Part shown: piece by piece, positions 37,363 to 46,939 of the stretch
Position numbering within the stretch: the first letter of the stretch is position 1
Layout of the letters: the number at the start of each line of letters is the position of its first letter
From: Mycobacterium szulgai
Lineage (GTDB): Bacteria; Actinomycetota; Actinomycetes; Mycobacteriales; Mycobacteriaceae
Length of the DNA stretch: 64,000 bases
NCBI RefSeq assembly: GCF_002116635.1
Contig: NZ_LQPW01000031.1
Location: forward strand, 1 to 64,000
Reading direction: 5' to 3'
Position numbers and translations under genes: made by a program
Notes under the pieces: model-generated
What the model was told of the DNA's origin: nothing
The model's input: the letters and a program-made list of their open reading frames with translations, nothing else
Database searches by the model: none

Positions 37363-37841
37363 TGAACTCGCCGCCCGGGGCGCTCATCACCGCCTCGGCC
37401 GCCGAGCTGCTGGGCCGGCTGCAGGAGCGCCACGGTCCGGTCATGTTCCATCAGTCCGGCGGCTGCTGTGATGGCTCCTCGCCGATGTGCTACCCGCGGG
37501 CGGATTTTCTCGTCGGCGATCGCGACGTCCTGCTGGGTGTGCTGGACGTGGGGCGCGAGGGCGTGCCGGTGTGGATCTCGGGTCCGCAGTACCAGACCTG
37601 GCGACATACCCAGCTGGTCATCGACGTGGTGCCGGGGAGGGGTGGCGGCTTCAGTCTGGAAGCCCCGGAAGGCGTGCGATTTCTCAGCCGCGGGCGGGTA
37701 TTCACCGACGCCGAGAAGGCGCTGTTGCAACAGGTTCCGGTGATTACCGGCGCTGCGTATGAGCGCGGCGAGCGGCCGTCGGTGCGCGGTGAAGTGGTGG
37801 CCGACAACGCGCCGGGAGCATGCCAGCCAACCCGGCCGTAA
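37362..37841 (+). CDS. DUF779 protein (Rv0459-type)
   Basis: 159 residues from ATG 37362 (TGATG junction with the aldehyde dehydrogenase). The N-terminal part has LQERHGPVMFHQSGGCCDGSSPMCYP, with a Cys-Cys pair and a third Cys that likely bind metal, then WRHTQLVIDVVPGRGGGFSLEAPEG. DUF779 genes regularly follow aldehyde dehydrogenases, suggesting a role in their maturation or in aldehyde metabolism. The reaction is unknown. Confidence 0.88.
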   Translation: MNSPPGALITASAAELLGRLQERHGPVMFHQSGGCCDGSSPMCYPRADFLVGDRDVLLGVLDVGREGVPVWISGPQYQTWRHTQLVIDVVPGRGGGFSLEAPEGVRFLSRGRVFTDAEKALLQQVPVITGAAYERGERPSVRGEVVADNAPGACQPTRP

Positions 37842-37861
37842 CCGAAGTAAGGTCGTACACC

Positions 37862-38140
37862 GTGATTCCCCTTCCACGTGCGTGGCTGCTGACCGGCGCC
37901 ATGCTCGTTGGTAGCGCAGTCGGACAACTCGTCGGGGTCGCGTCCAACGTGCTGGTGCACGAACGCATTCGCCCGGACGTCGTCATCGCGCTGGTCGTCG
38001 GGATTCCGAGCGTTATCGGGCTGCTGGTGATCCTGTTCTCCGGTCGCCGGTGGGTGACCATGCTTGGGGCGTTCATTCTGGCGTTGGCGCCGGGCTGGCT
38101 GTTCGTACTCGTCGCGCAGCAGGTGATGTCCGGTGGCTGA
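37862..38140 (+). CDS. Small membrane protein (Rv0460-type)
   Basis: 92 residues from GTG 37862. Three predicted membrane helices (residues 7-27, 37-55, 62-85). An earlier in-frame ATG at 37820 would overlap the DUF779 gene by 22 bases. The stop overlaps the next gene by 8 bases. No functional motif seen. Confidence 0.72.
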   Translation: MIPLPRAWLLTGAMLVGSAVGQLVGVASNVLVHERIRPDVVIALVVGIPSVIGLLVILFSGRRWVTMLGAFILALAPGWLFVLVAQQVMSGG

Positions 38141-38714
38141 CGCGGATGCGGACAAAGATCGAGAGTCCAACCCAGGGACCGAGCCGTTCGTGCCCGACTT
38201 TGCGGATATTGAAGACACGGGCGAGCAGTCGGTGCCGTTCGTGCCGAATTGGGACGACACGGGTTCACAGCCCATAGCGTCGGCGGCGCTCCAGGGGCTC
38301 CCGGGGCTCGCGGGGCCAGCGCAAAAGCCGGACGACGAACCTGCTTCCGAGACCGAGACAGCTGCGGCGCCGGTACAGGTACCCGGCCGGTACCAATACC
38401 TCAAGTGGTGGAAGTTCGTTCTGGTGCTGCTCGGCGTGTGGTTCTTTGCGGGGCAGATCGGGCTCAGCTTGTACTACTGGTGGTACCACACGATCGACAA
38501 GACAGCGCCGGTGTTCGTGGTGCTGGTCTACGTCGTCGCATGCACCGTGGGCGGCTTACTGATTTCGATGGTGCAGGGCAGGCCGACCATCACGGCAATG
38601 TCGATTGCCGTAATGACCGGACCGTTCGCCTCCGTCGCGGCTGCGGCTCCGCTCTACGGTTACTTCTATTGCGAGCGGGCGACCCGCTGCCTCATCGGCG
38701 TACTTCCCTACTAG
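38133..38714 (+). CDS. Membrane protein (Rv0461-type)
   Basis: 193 residues from GTG 38133. The first 88 residues are acidic and Pro/Gln/Ala-rich, including two imperfect repeats (PFVPDFADIEDTG and PFVPNWDDTGS). Three hydrophobic segments follow near residues 93-113, 126-147 and 154-180, with Cys near the end. It likely forms an operon with the small membrane gene before it. Function unknown. The gene is 13 bases from the convergent PucR stop. Confidence 0.75.
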   Translation: MADADADKDRESNPGTEPFVPDFADIEDTGEQSVPFVPNWDDTGSQPIASAALQGLPGLAGPAQKPDDEPASETETAAAPVQVPGRYQYLKWWKFVLVLLGVWFFAGQIGLSLYYWWYHTIDKTAPVFVVLVYVVACTVGGLLISMVQGRPTITAMSIAVMTGPFASVAAAAPLYGYFYCERATRCLIGVLPY

Positions 38715-38726
38715 CCGGCTAGCGGT

Positions 38727-40412
38727 TCAAGCCGGGCACCCGACCCGTTGCCGGTTTCCCGTCGCCAGCGTGTCGAGCCTGATCGCCAGGCAAGCCGTGA
38801 ACTGGTTCTCCGGTTCCCGGATGTCCAGACCGATCGCGCGCGAGATCCGGTCGAGTTTGGTCAACAGCGTGTTGCGGTGGACGTTGAGGGCGCGCGCGGC
38901 CTCGGTGACATTGCCGCCCTGAGCCAGGTAACTGGTCAGTGTCCCAAGGAGATTGGGGCCGGACCGCAACGGCTCGACGAACTGCTCAATCAGCTGGCGG
39001 CTGCTCTCGGTGTCGGAGATTCCGGCGAGCATCGTGAAGCTGCGCATCTCCTGATAAGAGGTGGCGCAGGTACGGCCGAGCTGATTGGCGACGTCCAAAG
39101 CGATTTTGGCTTCGTGGTACCGGTCGGAGACTTCCGTAGCGTCCTGCGCCGGGTGTCCGTAGGCAACGGCCACCGCCGTTCCGCAGCGCAGCTCGAGCGC
39201 ATTGGACATCGTTTGGGCAAACACCGCCATTTCCCGGCTCAGCGTCGGCTCGTCGGCAGCATGCAGCGGGCGTATCACCACCAGGAGATCGCCGATGACG
39301 GTCGCATCGGCCGGTACCGCCTGGTCGGTGGCGACGCCGGCGGCGTAGCGGGCCAAGCGGAGCATTCTGGTCGCCCGATTTCCTCCTGCCTGCCCTGATA
39401 GGCCGCGGGCAACGAACACGCCGAAGGGTGAATCCGGGTCGATTTCGTGGTGCTCGGCGCGGGCCCGCAGTTCGTGGTCACTGAAGAAGGCGCCATGGAG
39501 CAGCGCCTGGATGAAGTCATCGCGGGCCCGCTCTTCGGCCTCCTCGACACTGCGCTGGCGCAGCAGCTCCAACCCGACAACGGCAGCCGCCTGCTCGGTG
39601 AGGACGCGGTGCCGGTCGAGGTCCTGGACGTTCAAGATGGCGAATGGGGCAAGGACTATCACCCAGCCCCCAGAGGCCTTGCCGAGTTTGATCTCGTGGG
39701 CAATCGACGTCCAGGCTCCACCATTGGCGCCAGCGACCCGGTCTACCCGGCTGCTCTGTGTCGTCGAACGTCGTGCAGTCCTGCCACCGGTTGCCAGCAC
39801 GCGGCGAACCGAGTTGGTGATCGCGTCGAGTTCGTTGGCGTTCAGTCCGACATGGGCAAGGACCCGACCACGGTCGTCGAGGACCATCGCCGGGTTGCGG
39901 CCCAGATTGCACACCTCACGAATGAGGATCTCCAGGCCGGCCCCGCGGTGGAACAGCTTGGCCAGCATGGCCTGCACGTGCATCGAGTACCGCATCTGCT
40001 GCAGTTCCTCGTCGAGGGTCAGCTTCGCGAAAAGGCGGCTCAGCGCGGCAAACCCGACACGCGAGGGCAACTCGACGACGACTAACCCGGCGGGTAGCCC
40101 CGAGTGCAGAAGTTCTGCCGGTATCGGTCCGTCCACCAGCACCACGCCCAATCCTCGGGACACCAGCGCGGCAAGCAGGATGCCGCTGTCGGCCAACGCC
40201 TCGACGCGGGCATACACAGCCACGGCGTCCAGTCGATTCGGCAACGACGGCGCTTCGGTCAGCGGCAGGATCGAGGTCACCTCGCGGTCGAGCTGGTCAG
40301 CACCGCTCACGACACGGGCACCGGCCATCAGCACTTCGTCGAGCAGCCTTCGGATCGTCACCTCGCTGGCATTGATCGACGGCTCGGGAAAGGGGGTGAT
40401 TGGGGCGGCCAT
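38727..40412 (-). CDS. PucR/CdaR-type transcriptional regulator
   Basis: 561 residues from ATG 40412. The N-terminal part matches a PucR ligand domain (residues about 20-135), the centre has GAF-like features (HRGAGLEILIREVCNLGR to QDLDRHRVLTEQAAAVVGLELL), and the C-terminal helix-turn-helix is GGNVTEAARALNVHRNTLLTKLDRI near residue 510. PucR-type regulators control purine, amino acid or carbon catabolism and often their neighbours. The gene is not in the M. tuberculosis order I remember. It is divergent from a TetR gene; the promoter and operator between them are described separately. Confidence 0.88.
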   Translation of the reverse strand: MAAPITPFPEPSINASEVTIRRLLDEVLMAGARVVSGADQLDREVTSILPLTEAPSLPNRLDAVAVYARVEALADSGILLAALVSRGLGVVLVDGPIPAELLHSGLPAGLVVVELPSRVGFAALSRLFAKLTLDEELQQMRYSMHVQAMLAKLFHRGAGLEILIREVCNLGRNPAMVLDDRGRVLAHVGLNANELDAITNSVRRVLATGGRTARRSTTQSSRVDRVAGANGGAWTSIAHEIKLGKASGGWVIVLAPFAILNVQDLDRHRVLTEQAAAVVGLELLRQRSVEEAEERARDDFIQALLHGAFFSDHELRARAEHHEIDPDSPFGVFVARGLSGQAGGNRATRMLRLARYAAGVATDQAVPADATVIGDLLVVIRPLHAADEPTLSREMAVFAQTMSNALELRCGTAVAVAYGHPAQDATEVSDRYHEAKIALDVANQLGRTCATSYQEMRSFTMLAGISDTESSRQLIEQFVEPLRSGPNLLGTLTSYLAQGGNVTEAARALNVHRNTLLTKLDRISRAIGLDIREPENQFTACLAIRLDTLATGNRQRVGCPA

Positions 40413-40498
40413 GAGTACCCTCCTGATGCTGGTAAATGAGGCTCGACGGCGGTGTCGGTCAGCTTGGGTGGAGTCGCCGTGATCACGACGCTCTTGAT

Positions 40499-40544
40499 TA
40501 GTTGACAGTTGTCATCATAATGGATGGGTGGCATGTGTCAACTA
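40499..40544. promoter_or_regulatory. PucR/TetR divergent promoter and operator
   Basis: On the minus strand TTGACA (40541-40536), 16 bases, TATGAT (40519-40514) form a good -35/-10 pair for the PucR gene. TGACA-GT-TGTCA (40503-40514) abuts its -10, and tagttgaca / tgtcaacta (40499-40507 / 40536-40544) form a 9-bp inverted repeat spanning the promoter, a likely regulator site. Confidence 0.6.
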
Positions 40545-40606
40545 TTTCCATCGATGTCAATACGGCACCTTCACGGGCTCGCCCACGGCGCGAATAACCT
40601 AGACAG

Positions 40607-41212
40607 GTGGCCCGCCCAAAGCTCATCGAGGAGGTGGAGCTTTTGGACCGCCTGCTCGATGCTTTCGCCGACCTGGGTTATGAGGGCACGAGCCTGCGTG
40701 AGCTGTGCCGCCACCTGGGGATGAGCCATAACCTGATCCATCGGCGCTACCAATCCAAGGACGCCGCCTGGCACGCCGCGGTCGACCACGGATTCGCGGA
40801 TTTGTCTGCGGCGCTGCACGTGGCCCCCGAGGACGTGCCGCGCGACCTTTTCGCGGCACTGCGGCTGGTGATGATCAAGTACTCCGAAGCGACGCTGCGG
40901 CGGCCGGCCCTGGCGCGGATCATCCAGCATGAAGCGGCGATATCTGGTCCGCGGTTTGCTTACATGTTCAAGAACTACATCGGGCCCACCCGCCAGGCCA
41001 CCGCCGCCATTCTGCAGCGACTGCAAGCCGACGGCGTGGTCCGCGAGGGTGCGGTCGAGGCGGTCTACTTCTTCCTGACCACGTGGGGAATCGGCGGGCT
41101 GGCCAGTGCTTCAGACGAGCTGCGGGGAACCGGCGAGCCCGGGTATTCGCGCGTGGAGCTGGCGCGACTGGCCGTCGACGTGGTGGTGGATGGGCTGCGT
41201 GCCCGCGGCTGA
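40607..41212 (+). CDS. TetR family regulator
   Basis: 201 residues from GTG 40607. HTH region residues about 10-50 (LLDAFADLGYEGTSLRELCRHLGMSHNLIHRRYQSKDAAW, read as DAFADLGYEGTSLRE and LGMSHNLIHRRY). The rest is a helical ligand domain. Divergent from the PucR gene. Its 3' end overlaps by 148 bases, in antisense, the reading frame of the next leftward gene, so one of the two annotated ends is probably wrong or shifted. Confidence 0.85.
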   Translation: MARPKLIEEVELLDRLLDAFADLGYEGTSLRELCRHLGMSHNLIHRRYQSKDAAWHAAVDHGFADLSAALHVAPEDVPRDLFAALRLVMIKYSEATLRRPALARIIQHEAAISGPRFAYMFKNYIGPTRQATAAILQRLQADGVVREGAVEAVYFFLTTWGIGGLASASDELRGTGEPGYSRVELARLAVDVVVDGLRARG

Positions 41213-41934
41213 TAGCCGCGCATCTTGGTCCAGGGCAGGTGGGGGTATGTGCGCCGCGCATACAGGAATGCGAGCGCCTCGAAGTCGACAAGGCGCACCA
41301 CCAGACTTTCGAAAGGCGAGAGCGATATCGCCACCATTTGATCTGCTGCCGCGTCGATGTGCGGGGTCGCCAAGAGAACCACACCGCGCAATTTCTCAAG
41401 CGACAAAGAGGGCGCAACGAATGGCGAGACCATACCCGTCAGCAGTCCCAGCTCGGATTCCGGCGAATAGTCGACCGGATTGATTCGGCAGGCCTTCACA
41501 GTTCGCCGGGGGAGGTGCCAGCGATCGGCTATTTGACGCAAGAGCTGACGGCTGACGGTGAAATCGCCGGCGCCGGTGAGTAGGAAATGCGCCCTGTCGA
41601 GCCGTACCGTCACTGTCTTGTTGACTAGCAACGTTGCACCGTTGAGGCGTCCAGCGATCAGGTCTTGCTTTGCGCCGGCTTTGACCGATGGTGGATGCCG
41701 GATAATGACGTGATAAACGTTCAGGTCGCTGATGATTTGATGCAGTGATTCGAATGCGCAGCCGGAAAGGCTAGCGACACCGAGTAATCTTTCGCGTTGC
41801 TTCAGCTCAGCTACGGCAGCCATATTGGGCAGCGCCGCCCAAATGCTTTCGATCGGCGGAAGCGTCTTGATAAGTCGTTCGACCGCCGTGAATGACCGGG
41901 GCGGCGATGCGTCGACGGCGGACTCGTTGGCCAT
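41065..41934 (-). CDS. Unknown protein, possible YbaK/EbsC-like fold; 3' end overlaps TetR
   Basis: About 289 residues from ATG 41934. Residues 60-230 weakly resemble the YbaK/prolyl-tRNA-deacylase fold: a VIIRHPPS strand, [15 protein letters not shown] with a Lys, and the [11 protein letters not shown] turn that is typical of YbaK. I am unsure. The last about 50 residues (Arg/Ser/Pro-rich) are antisense to the TetR gene and look non-native, so the original stop may have been lost or the frame shifted near 41213. The gene is divergent from lpdC with about 115 bases between starts. Confidence 0.5.
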   Translation of the reverse strand: MANESAVDASPPRSFTAVERLIKTLPPIESIWAALPNMAAVAELKQRERLLGVASLSGCAFESLHQIISDLNVYHVIIRHPPSVKAGAKQDLIAGRLNGATLLVNKTVTVRLDRAHFLLTGAGDFTVSRQLLRQIADRWHLPRRTVKACRINPVDYSPESELGLLTGMVSPFVAPSLSLEKLRGVVLLATPHIDAAADQMVAISLSPFESLVVRLVDFEALAFLYARRTYPHLPWTKMRGYQPRARSPSTTTSTASRASSTREYPGSPVPRSSSEALASPPIPHVVRKK

Positions 41935-41995
41935 GGCGATCACTGGGTGCACTCCTTCACTTGCAGTGATTCAGAGTGCTGCCGCGCGCCCGCTG

Positions 41996-42016
41996 TCGAA
42001 TCAGTGAAGTCGCCAG
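41996..42016. repeat. 21-bp sequence also present between queC and queF (copy B)
   Basis: Identical to bases 5444-5464. It lies 36 bases before the lpdC start and about 60 from the divergent gene. TAGGGT (42039-42044), a possible -10 box, follows 22 bases later. Confidence 0.7.
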
Positions 42017-42051
42017 TCCTTTTCGACGTCGCTGCCGTTAGGGTAGGGGCC

Positions 42052-43446
<1,395 letters not shown>

Positions 43447-43449
43447 GTC

Positions 43450-43722
43450 ATGCGCAAGGAGACTGTGCTGGGTGGCCTCGCCGGATTGTTCGCCGGCTAC
43501 ATTCTGTGGCTGGTGGCGATTTCGGTCGGCGACGACCTCACTACCGTGAGTAAGTGGAGCCTGGCGGTCTTGCTACTTTCCGGTGCGCTGGCGGTCGGCG
43601 CGGTCATCGGGGGCATGCTGATGCGGCTGCGCCGCAAGCAAGTATGGGCGGCCTTTGCGTTCGGTCTGCCGGTTTTGCCGTTGGTGCTGACGCTCGCCGT
43701 GCTGGCTGATATCTACTTCTAG
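43450..43722 (+). CDS. Small membrane protein (Rv0463-type)
   Basis: 90 residues from ATG 43450, four bases after the lpdC stop, so probably co-transcribed. Three hydrophobic stretches: residues 7-24, 38-57 and 65-89, with a short basic loop. No motif suggests a function. It converges with the AhpD-like gene, whose stop is 3 bases away. Confidence 0.75.
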   Translation: MRKETVLGGLAGLFAGYILWLVAISVGDDLTTVSKWSLAVLLLSGALAVGAVIGGMLMRLRRKQVWAAFAFGLPVLPLVLTLAVLADIYF

Positions 43723-43724
43723 CG

Positions 43725-44300
43725 TTACCGCGGGTGGTCCAGGGGGATCTCGAGTGCGGTAATAGTTGCCGCCAGCCCGTCGTAATGTGTTGCCAGCATG
43801 CAGAATTCGATCAACCGATGCCGGTTGAGGTGAGTGGCCAGCTGTTGCCAGGTGTCCGTGGTGATCGACCGCTGCGTGATCAACTCATCCGTCGCATTCA
43901 GCAGCGCTTGCTGGCGCGCACTGAGAACCCTTCGGGGACCACCGGTTTCGGGAACGTCGGGCCACGCGAAAATCGTGGCCTGCGTCTGCGCGTCGAGCCC
44001 GGCGGCACGCGCCATGCGGCGGTGGTGCTGCAGTTCGTACTCACAGGACCGCAAATGCCCGACGCGCAGAATCACCAATTCGGTATCGATCCGGGGCAGC
44101 CGCCCGCGCAGTACCCGGCCGCCGTAGACGAGCCAGGCCCAAAACAACGACTGGCGATGCCCCAGCGTGGTGAACAGATGCATCTCCGGGGCCCGAACAG
44201 CGCGGGCACCCAATTTCGCCAGCACCCAGTTGACCGGCCCCAGCTGGCGCAATCTGCCCGATGGGATGCGCGTGACCTGGCCGTCCGAAGGGCCGCTCAT
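43725..44300 (-). CDS. Carboxymuconolactone decarboxylase/AhpD-like protein (Rv0464c-type)
   Basis: 191 residues. The CMD core is visible as LVILRVGHLRSCEYELQHHRRMARAAGL (Cys followed by Glu and His, residues 79-107), which is the AhpD-like reactive Cys region although it lacks the second Cys of a CxxC. Functions in the family include peroxidase reduction and lactone decarboxylation. The ATG overlaps the ramB stop by 4 bases. Confidence 0.82.
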   Translation of the reverse strand: MSGPSDGQVTRIPSGRLRQLGPVNWVLAKLGARAVRAPEMHLFTTLGHRQSLFWAWLVYGGRVLRGRLPRIDTELVILRVGHLRSCEYELQHHRRMARAAGLDAQTQATIFAWPDVPETGGPRRVLSARQQALLNATDELITQRSITTDTWQQLATHLNRHRLIEFCMLATHYDGLAATITALEIPLDHPR

Positions 44301-45721
44301 GGTTGCTTCACCAGGTACGGGGACACGGTGCTGCGATGTTCGTCGATATCCAGGGCGCGCCCCAGCGCGGGAAAGGCCCGTTGCGGGCAGTTGTCCCGTT
44401 CACAGACACGGCAGCCCGCGCCGATCGGCGTCGCAGTGATGTTCGGGTCCCCCGACAAGTCGAGTCCTTCCGAGTAGACGAGCCGGTGCGCATGCCGAAG
44501 TTCGCAGCCGAGCCCGATCGCGAAGGTTTTACCGGGCTGACCATACCGGGCGGCGCGCCGTTCCACGGTGCGGGCTACCCACATGTAGTTGCGGCCATCT
44601 GGCATCTGAGCGATCTGCACCAGCATCTTGCCCGGGTTGGCGAACGTCTCGTAGACGTTCCACAGCGGGCAGGTGCCTCCGCTGGAGGAGAAGTGAAAAC
44701 CGGTGGCGGACTGCCGCTTTGACATGTTCCCGGCACGGTCGACCCGGACGAAGGAGAACGGTACGCCGCGCATCGATGGCCGCTGCAGCGTGGAAAGGCG
44801 GTGCGCGATGGTCTCGTAACTCACCGAGTAGAACGCGGACAGCCGCTCGACGTCGTAGCGGAAGTTCTCGGCGACGTCGTGAAACTGGCGGTAGGGCAAC
44901 ACGGCTGCCGCGGCGAAGTAATTGGCCAGCCCCAGCCGGGCCAGGGTGTGGGACTCGTCGCTGGTGAACTTGCCTTCTTCGACCATGCTGTCGATCAGGT
45001 CGCCGAACTCGAGGTAGGCCAATTCGGCCGCCATCTTGAACACCTGCTGGCCCGACGAGAGGTGGTTGCTGATTTCCAGCGTCTTGGTCTTGGGGTCGAA
45101 GCGGTGCAGGACGGTATCGCCGAGATCGATCCTCCTGTTGATGCGCACCCCGTGCATCTCGGTGAGCCGGCGGGTCAACTCGCGGATCAGGTCTCCGTGA
45201 TGCATCCGCATCTGGATCGTCAGGTCTTCGGCGGCGGTGTCCAGCTCGTGCAGGTAGTTCTGGCGTTGGTAGAAGTAGTCGCGCACCTCTTCGTGCGGCA
45301 TCGTGATCGAGCCGCTGCCGCTGCCGTCGGAATAGCGCTCCTCGGTGGCGGCGGCCAGTTGAGCGGTCGTTATCCGGTAGCGGCGGTGCAGATTGACCAC
45401 GGCGCGCGCGAACGCCGGATGAGCACCGACCAATTCGGCGACCTCGGGCGCGTCGATGTCGATATCCAGGTCGCGGTCCAGGGTCACCTCTCGCAGCTCG
45501 GCAACCAGCCGGGTGTCGTCCTGGGAGGCGAAGAACGTAGCGTCCACACCGAATACCTCGGTGATCCGGAGCAGCACGGCCACGGTCAGCGGCCGGACGT
45601 CATGTTCGATCTGGTTCAGATAGCTCGGTGAGATATCCAGCATCTGGGCCAGCGCAGCCTGGCTGAACCCGCGCTCATTGCGCAGCTGGCGAACCCGTGA
45701 GCCCACGAACGTCTTGGACAC
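44297..45721 (-). CDS. ramB: Transcriptional regulator RamB
   Basis: 474 residues from GTG 45721, equal to M. tuberculosis RamB. N-terminal XRE helix-turn-helix (VRQLRNERGFSQAALAQMLDISPSYLNQIE, residues about 10-40), then an IrrE-like/DUF955 region and a Cys-rich C-terminal part (GGTCPLWNVY; GCRVCERDNCPQRAFP, three Cys). RamB controls acetate and propionate genes and icl depending on the carbon source, binding TTGCAAA-like sites. Its own promoter carries TTGCGAA and TTCGCA copies of the motif found in front of icl. The longer extension to 45952 is not needed. Confidence 0.94.
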   Translation of the reverse strand: MSKTFVGSRVRQLRNERGFSQAALAQMLDISPSYLNQIEHDVRPLTVAVLLRITEVFGVDATFFASQDDTRLVAELREVTLDRDLDIDIDAPEVAELVGAHPAFARAVVNLHRRYRITTAQLAAATEERYSDGSGSGSITMPHEEVRDYFYQRQNYLHELDTAAEDLTIQMRMHHGDLIRELTRRLTEMHGVRINRRIDLGDTVLHRFDPKTKTLEISNHLSSGQQVFKMAAELAYLEFGDLIDSMVEEGKFTSDESHTLARLGLANYFAAAAVLPYRQFHDVAENFRYDVERLSAFYSVSYETIAHRLSTLQRPSMRGVPFSFVRVDRAGNMSKRQSATGFHFSSSGGTCPLWNVYETFANPGKMLVQIAQMPDGRNYMWVARTVERRAARYGQPGKTFAIGLGCELRHAHRLVYSEGLDLSGDPNITATPIGAGCRVCERDNCPQRAFPALGRALDIDEHRSTVSPYLVKQP

Positions 45722-45741
45722 TCGGTTCAGCGTACCCGGAG

Positions 45742-45770
45742 TTGCGAAGGGATGGTTAGCAGACTTCGCA
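45742..45770. promoter_or_regulatory. Candidate RamB boxes upstream of ramB
   Basis: TTGCGAA at 45742-45748 (reverse complement of TTCGCAA) and TTCGCA at 45765-45770 lie 21-50 bases before the ramB GTG. The heptamer matches those before icl. Confidence 0.45.
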
Positions 45771-45882
45771 TGGACTGTCTGGCGGGTGTCCGGTTGGAAT
45801 TTCGGCGACGTCGTTGGCATGATTCGCATCGACGTGCTCAGGTTAGACCTGAGGTTCAGAGGAGGAAATGGGGAGTAGCGCC

Positions 45883-46677
45883 GTGAGCCTGGACAAAATA
45901 TTGATGCCGGTGCCCGACGGTCACCCCGACGTATTCGACCGCGAATGGCCACTTCGAGTCGGCGACATCGACCGCACCGGGCGGCTGCGGTTGGATGCGG
46001 CTTGCCGGCACATCCAGGACATCGGGCAGGACCAGCTGCGTGAAATGGGTTTCGAGGAGACCCATCCGCTGTGGATTGTCCGGCGCACCATGGTCGACCT
46101 GATCCGGCCGATCGAATTCCAGGACATGCTGCGCTGCCGGCGGTGGTGTTCGGGCACCTCGAACCGGTGGTGTGAGATGCGGGTGCGGGTCGACGGCCGC
46201 AAGGGTGGCCTTATCGAGTCCGAGGCGTTCTGGATCCACGTGAACAAGGAAACCGAGATGCCGGCCCGCATCGCCGACGACTTCCTGGCCGGCCTGCACA
46301 AGACCACCTCGGTGGAGCGGCTGCGGTGGAAGGGCTACCTGAAGCCGGGCAGCCGGGACGACGCGACGGAGATCCACGAGTTCCCGGTCCGCGTCACCGA
46401 CATCGACCTGTTCGACCACATGAACAACTCCGTGTATTGGAGCGTGATCGAGGACTACCTGGCCTCCCACGGCGAACTGCTCGCGGGACCGCTGCGGGTG
46501 ACCATCGAGCACGAGGCGCCGGTGGCGCTGGGCAACAAGCTGGAGATCATCTCCCACGTGCATCCGGCTGGTTCGACTGAACAATTCGGTCCCGGCCTGG
46601 CCGACCGCACTGTTACAACGCTCACATATGCGGTCGGAGACGAAACGAAAGCCGTCGCTGCGCTGTTCAAACTTTAA
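45883..46677 (+). CDS. Acyl-ACP thioesterase family protein (Rv0466-type)
   Basis: 264 residues from GTG 45883. Two hot-dog domains (FatA/FatB-like): the first contains WPLRVGDIDRTGRLRLDAACRHIQDIG near residue 23, the second FPVRVTDIDLFDHMNNSVYWSVIEDYL near 167 with the Asp/Asn-rich catalytic motif DHMNN. It would cleave medium or long acyl chains from ACP or CoA. It is divergent from ramB. The earlier ATG 45868 would add five residues. Confidence 0.88.
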   Translation: MSLDKILMPVPDGHPDVFDREWPLRVGDIDRTGRLRLDAACRHIQDIGQDQLREMGFEETHPLWIVRRTMVDLIRPIEFQDMLRCRRWCSGTSNRWCEMRVRVDGRKGGLIESEAFWIHVNKETEMPARIADDFLAGLHKTTSVERLRWKGYLKPGSRDDATEIHEFPVRVTDIDLFDHMNNSVYWSVIEDYLASHGELLAGPLRVTIEHEAPVALGNKLEIISHVHPAGSTEQFGPGLADRTVTTLTYAVGDETKAVAALFKL

Positions 46678-46766
46678 CCGGACAAGCGTCCCGGTAAATT
46701 AGCTGCTGACCTGCGGATTCGGGCCACCGGCCGGTATTTTCTGAAACGGTTCAGTAAATGCGAGGC

Positions 46767-46813
46767 TTCGCAAGCTTCGCAAAATGACCGCAAGTCATAG
46801 CGGAGATTCGCAA
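46767..46813. promoter_or_regulatory. Three TTCGCAA boxes upstream of icl (candidate RamB sites)
   Basis: TTCGCAA at 46767-46773, 46776-46782 and 46807-46813, all in the same direction, with 9- and 31-base steps, within 175 bases of the icl start. The motif is close to the RamB box (TTTGCAAA-like). Confidence 0.5.
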
Positions 46814-46939
46814 GTGAAATGGGTGGACCAGCGGGAATTGGGTATGCCATTGTCGGGTTAGCACACCAGTGAAGTTGAGTCGCAGCGCTGCTGGTTGGTG
46901 CGGCTTTTCGAACCTAGCCATGATCGTTAAGGAGTATCG

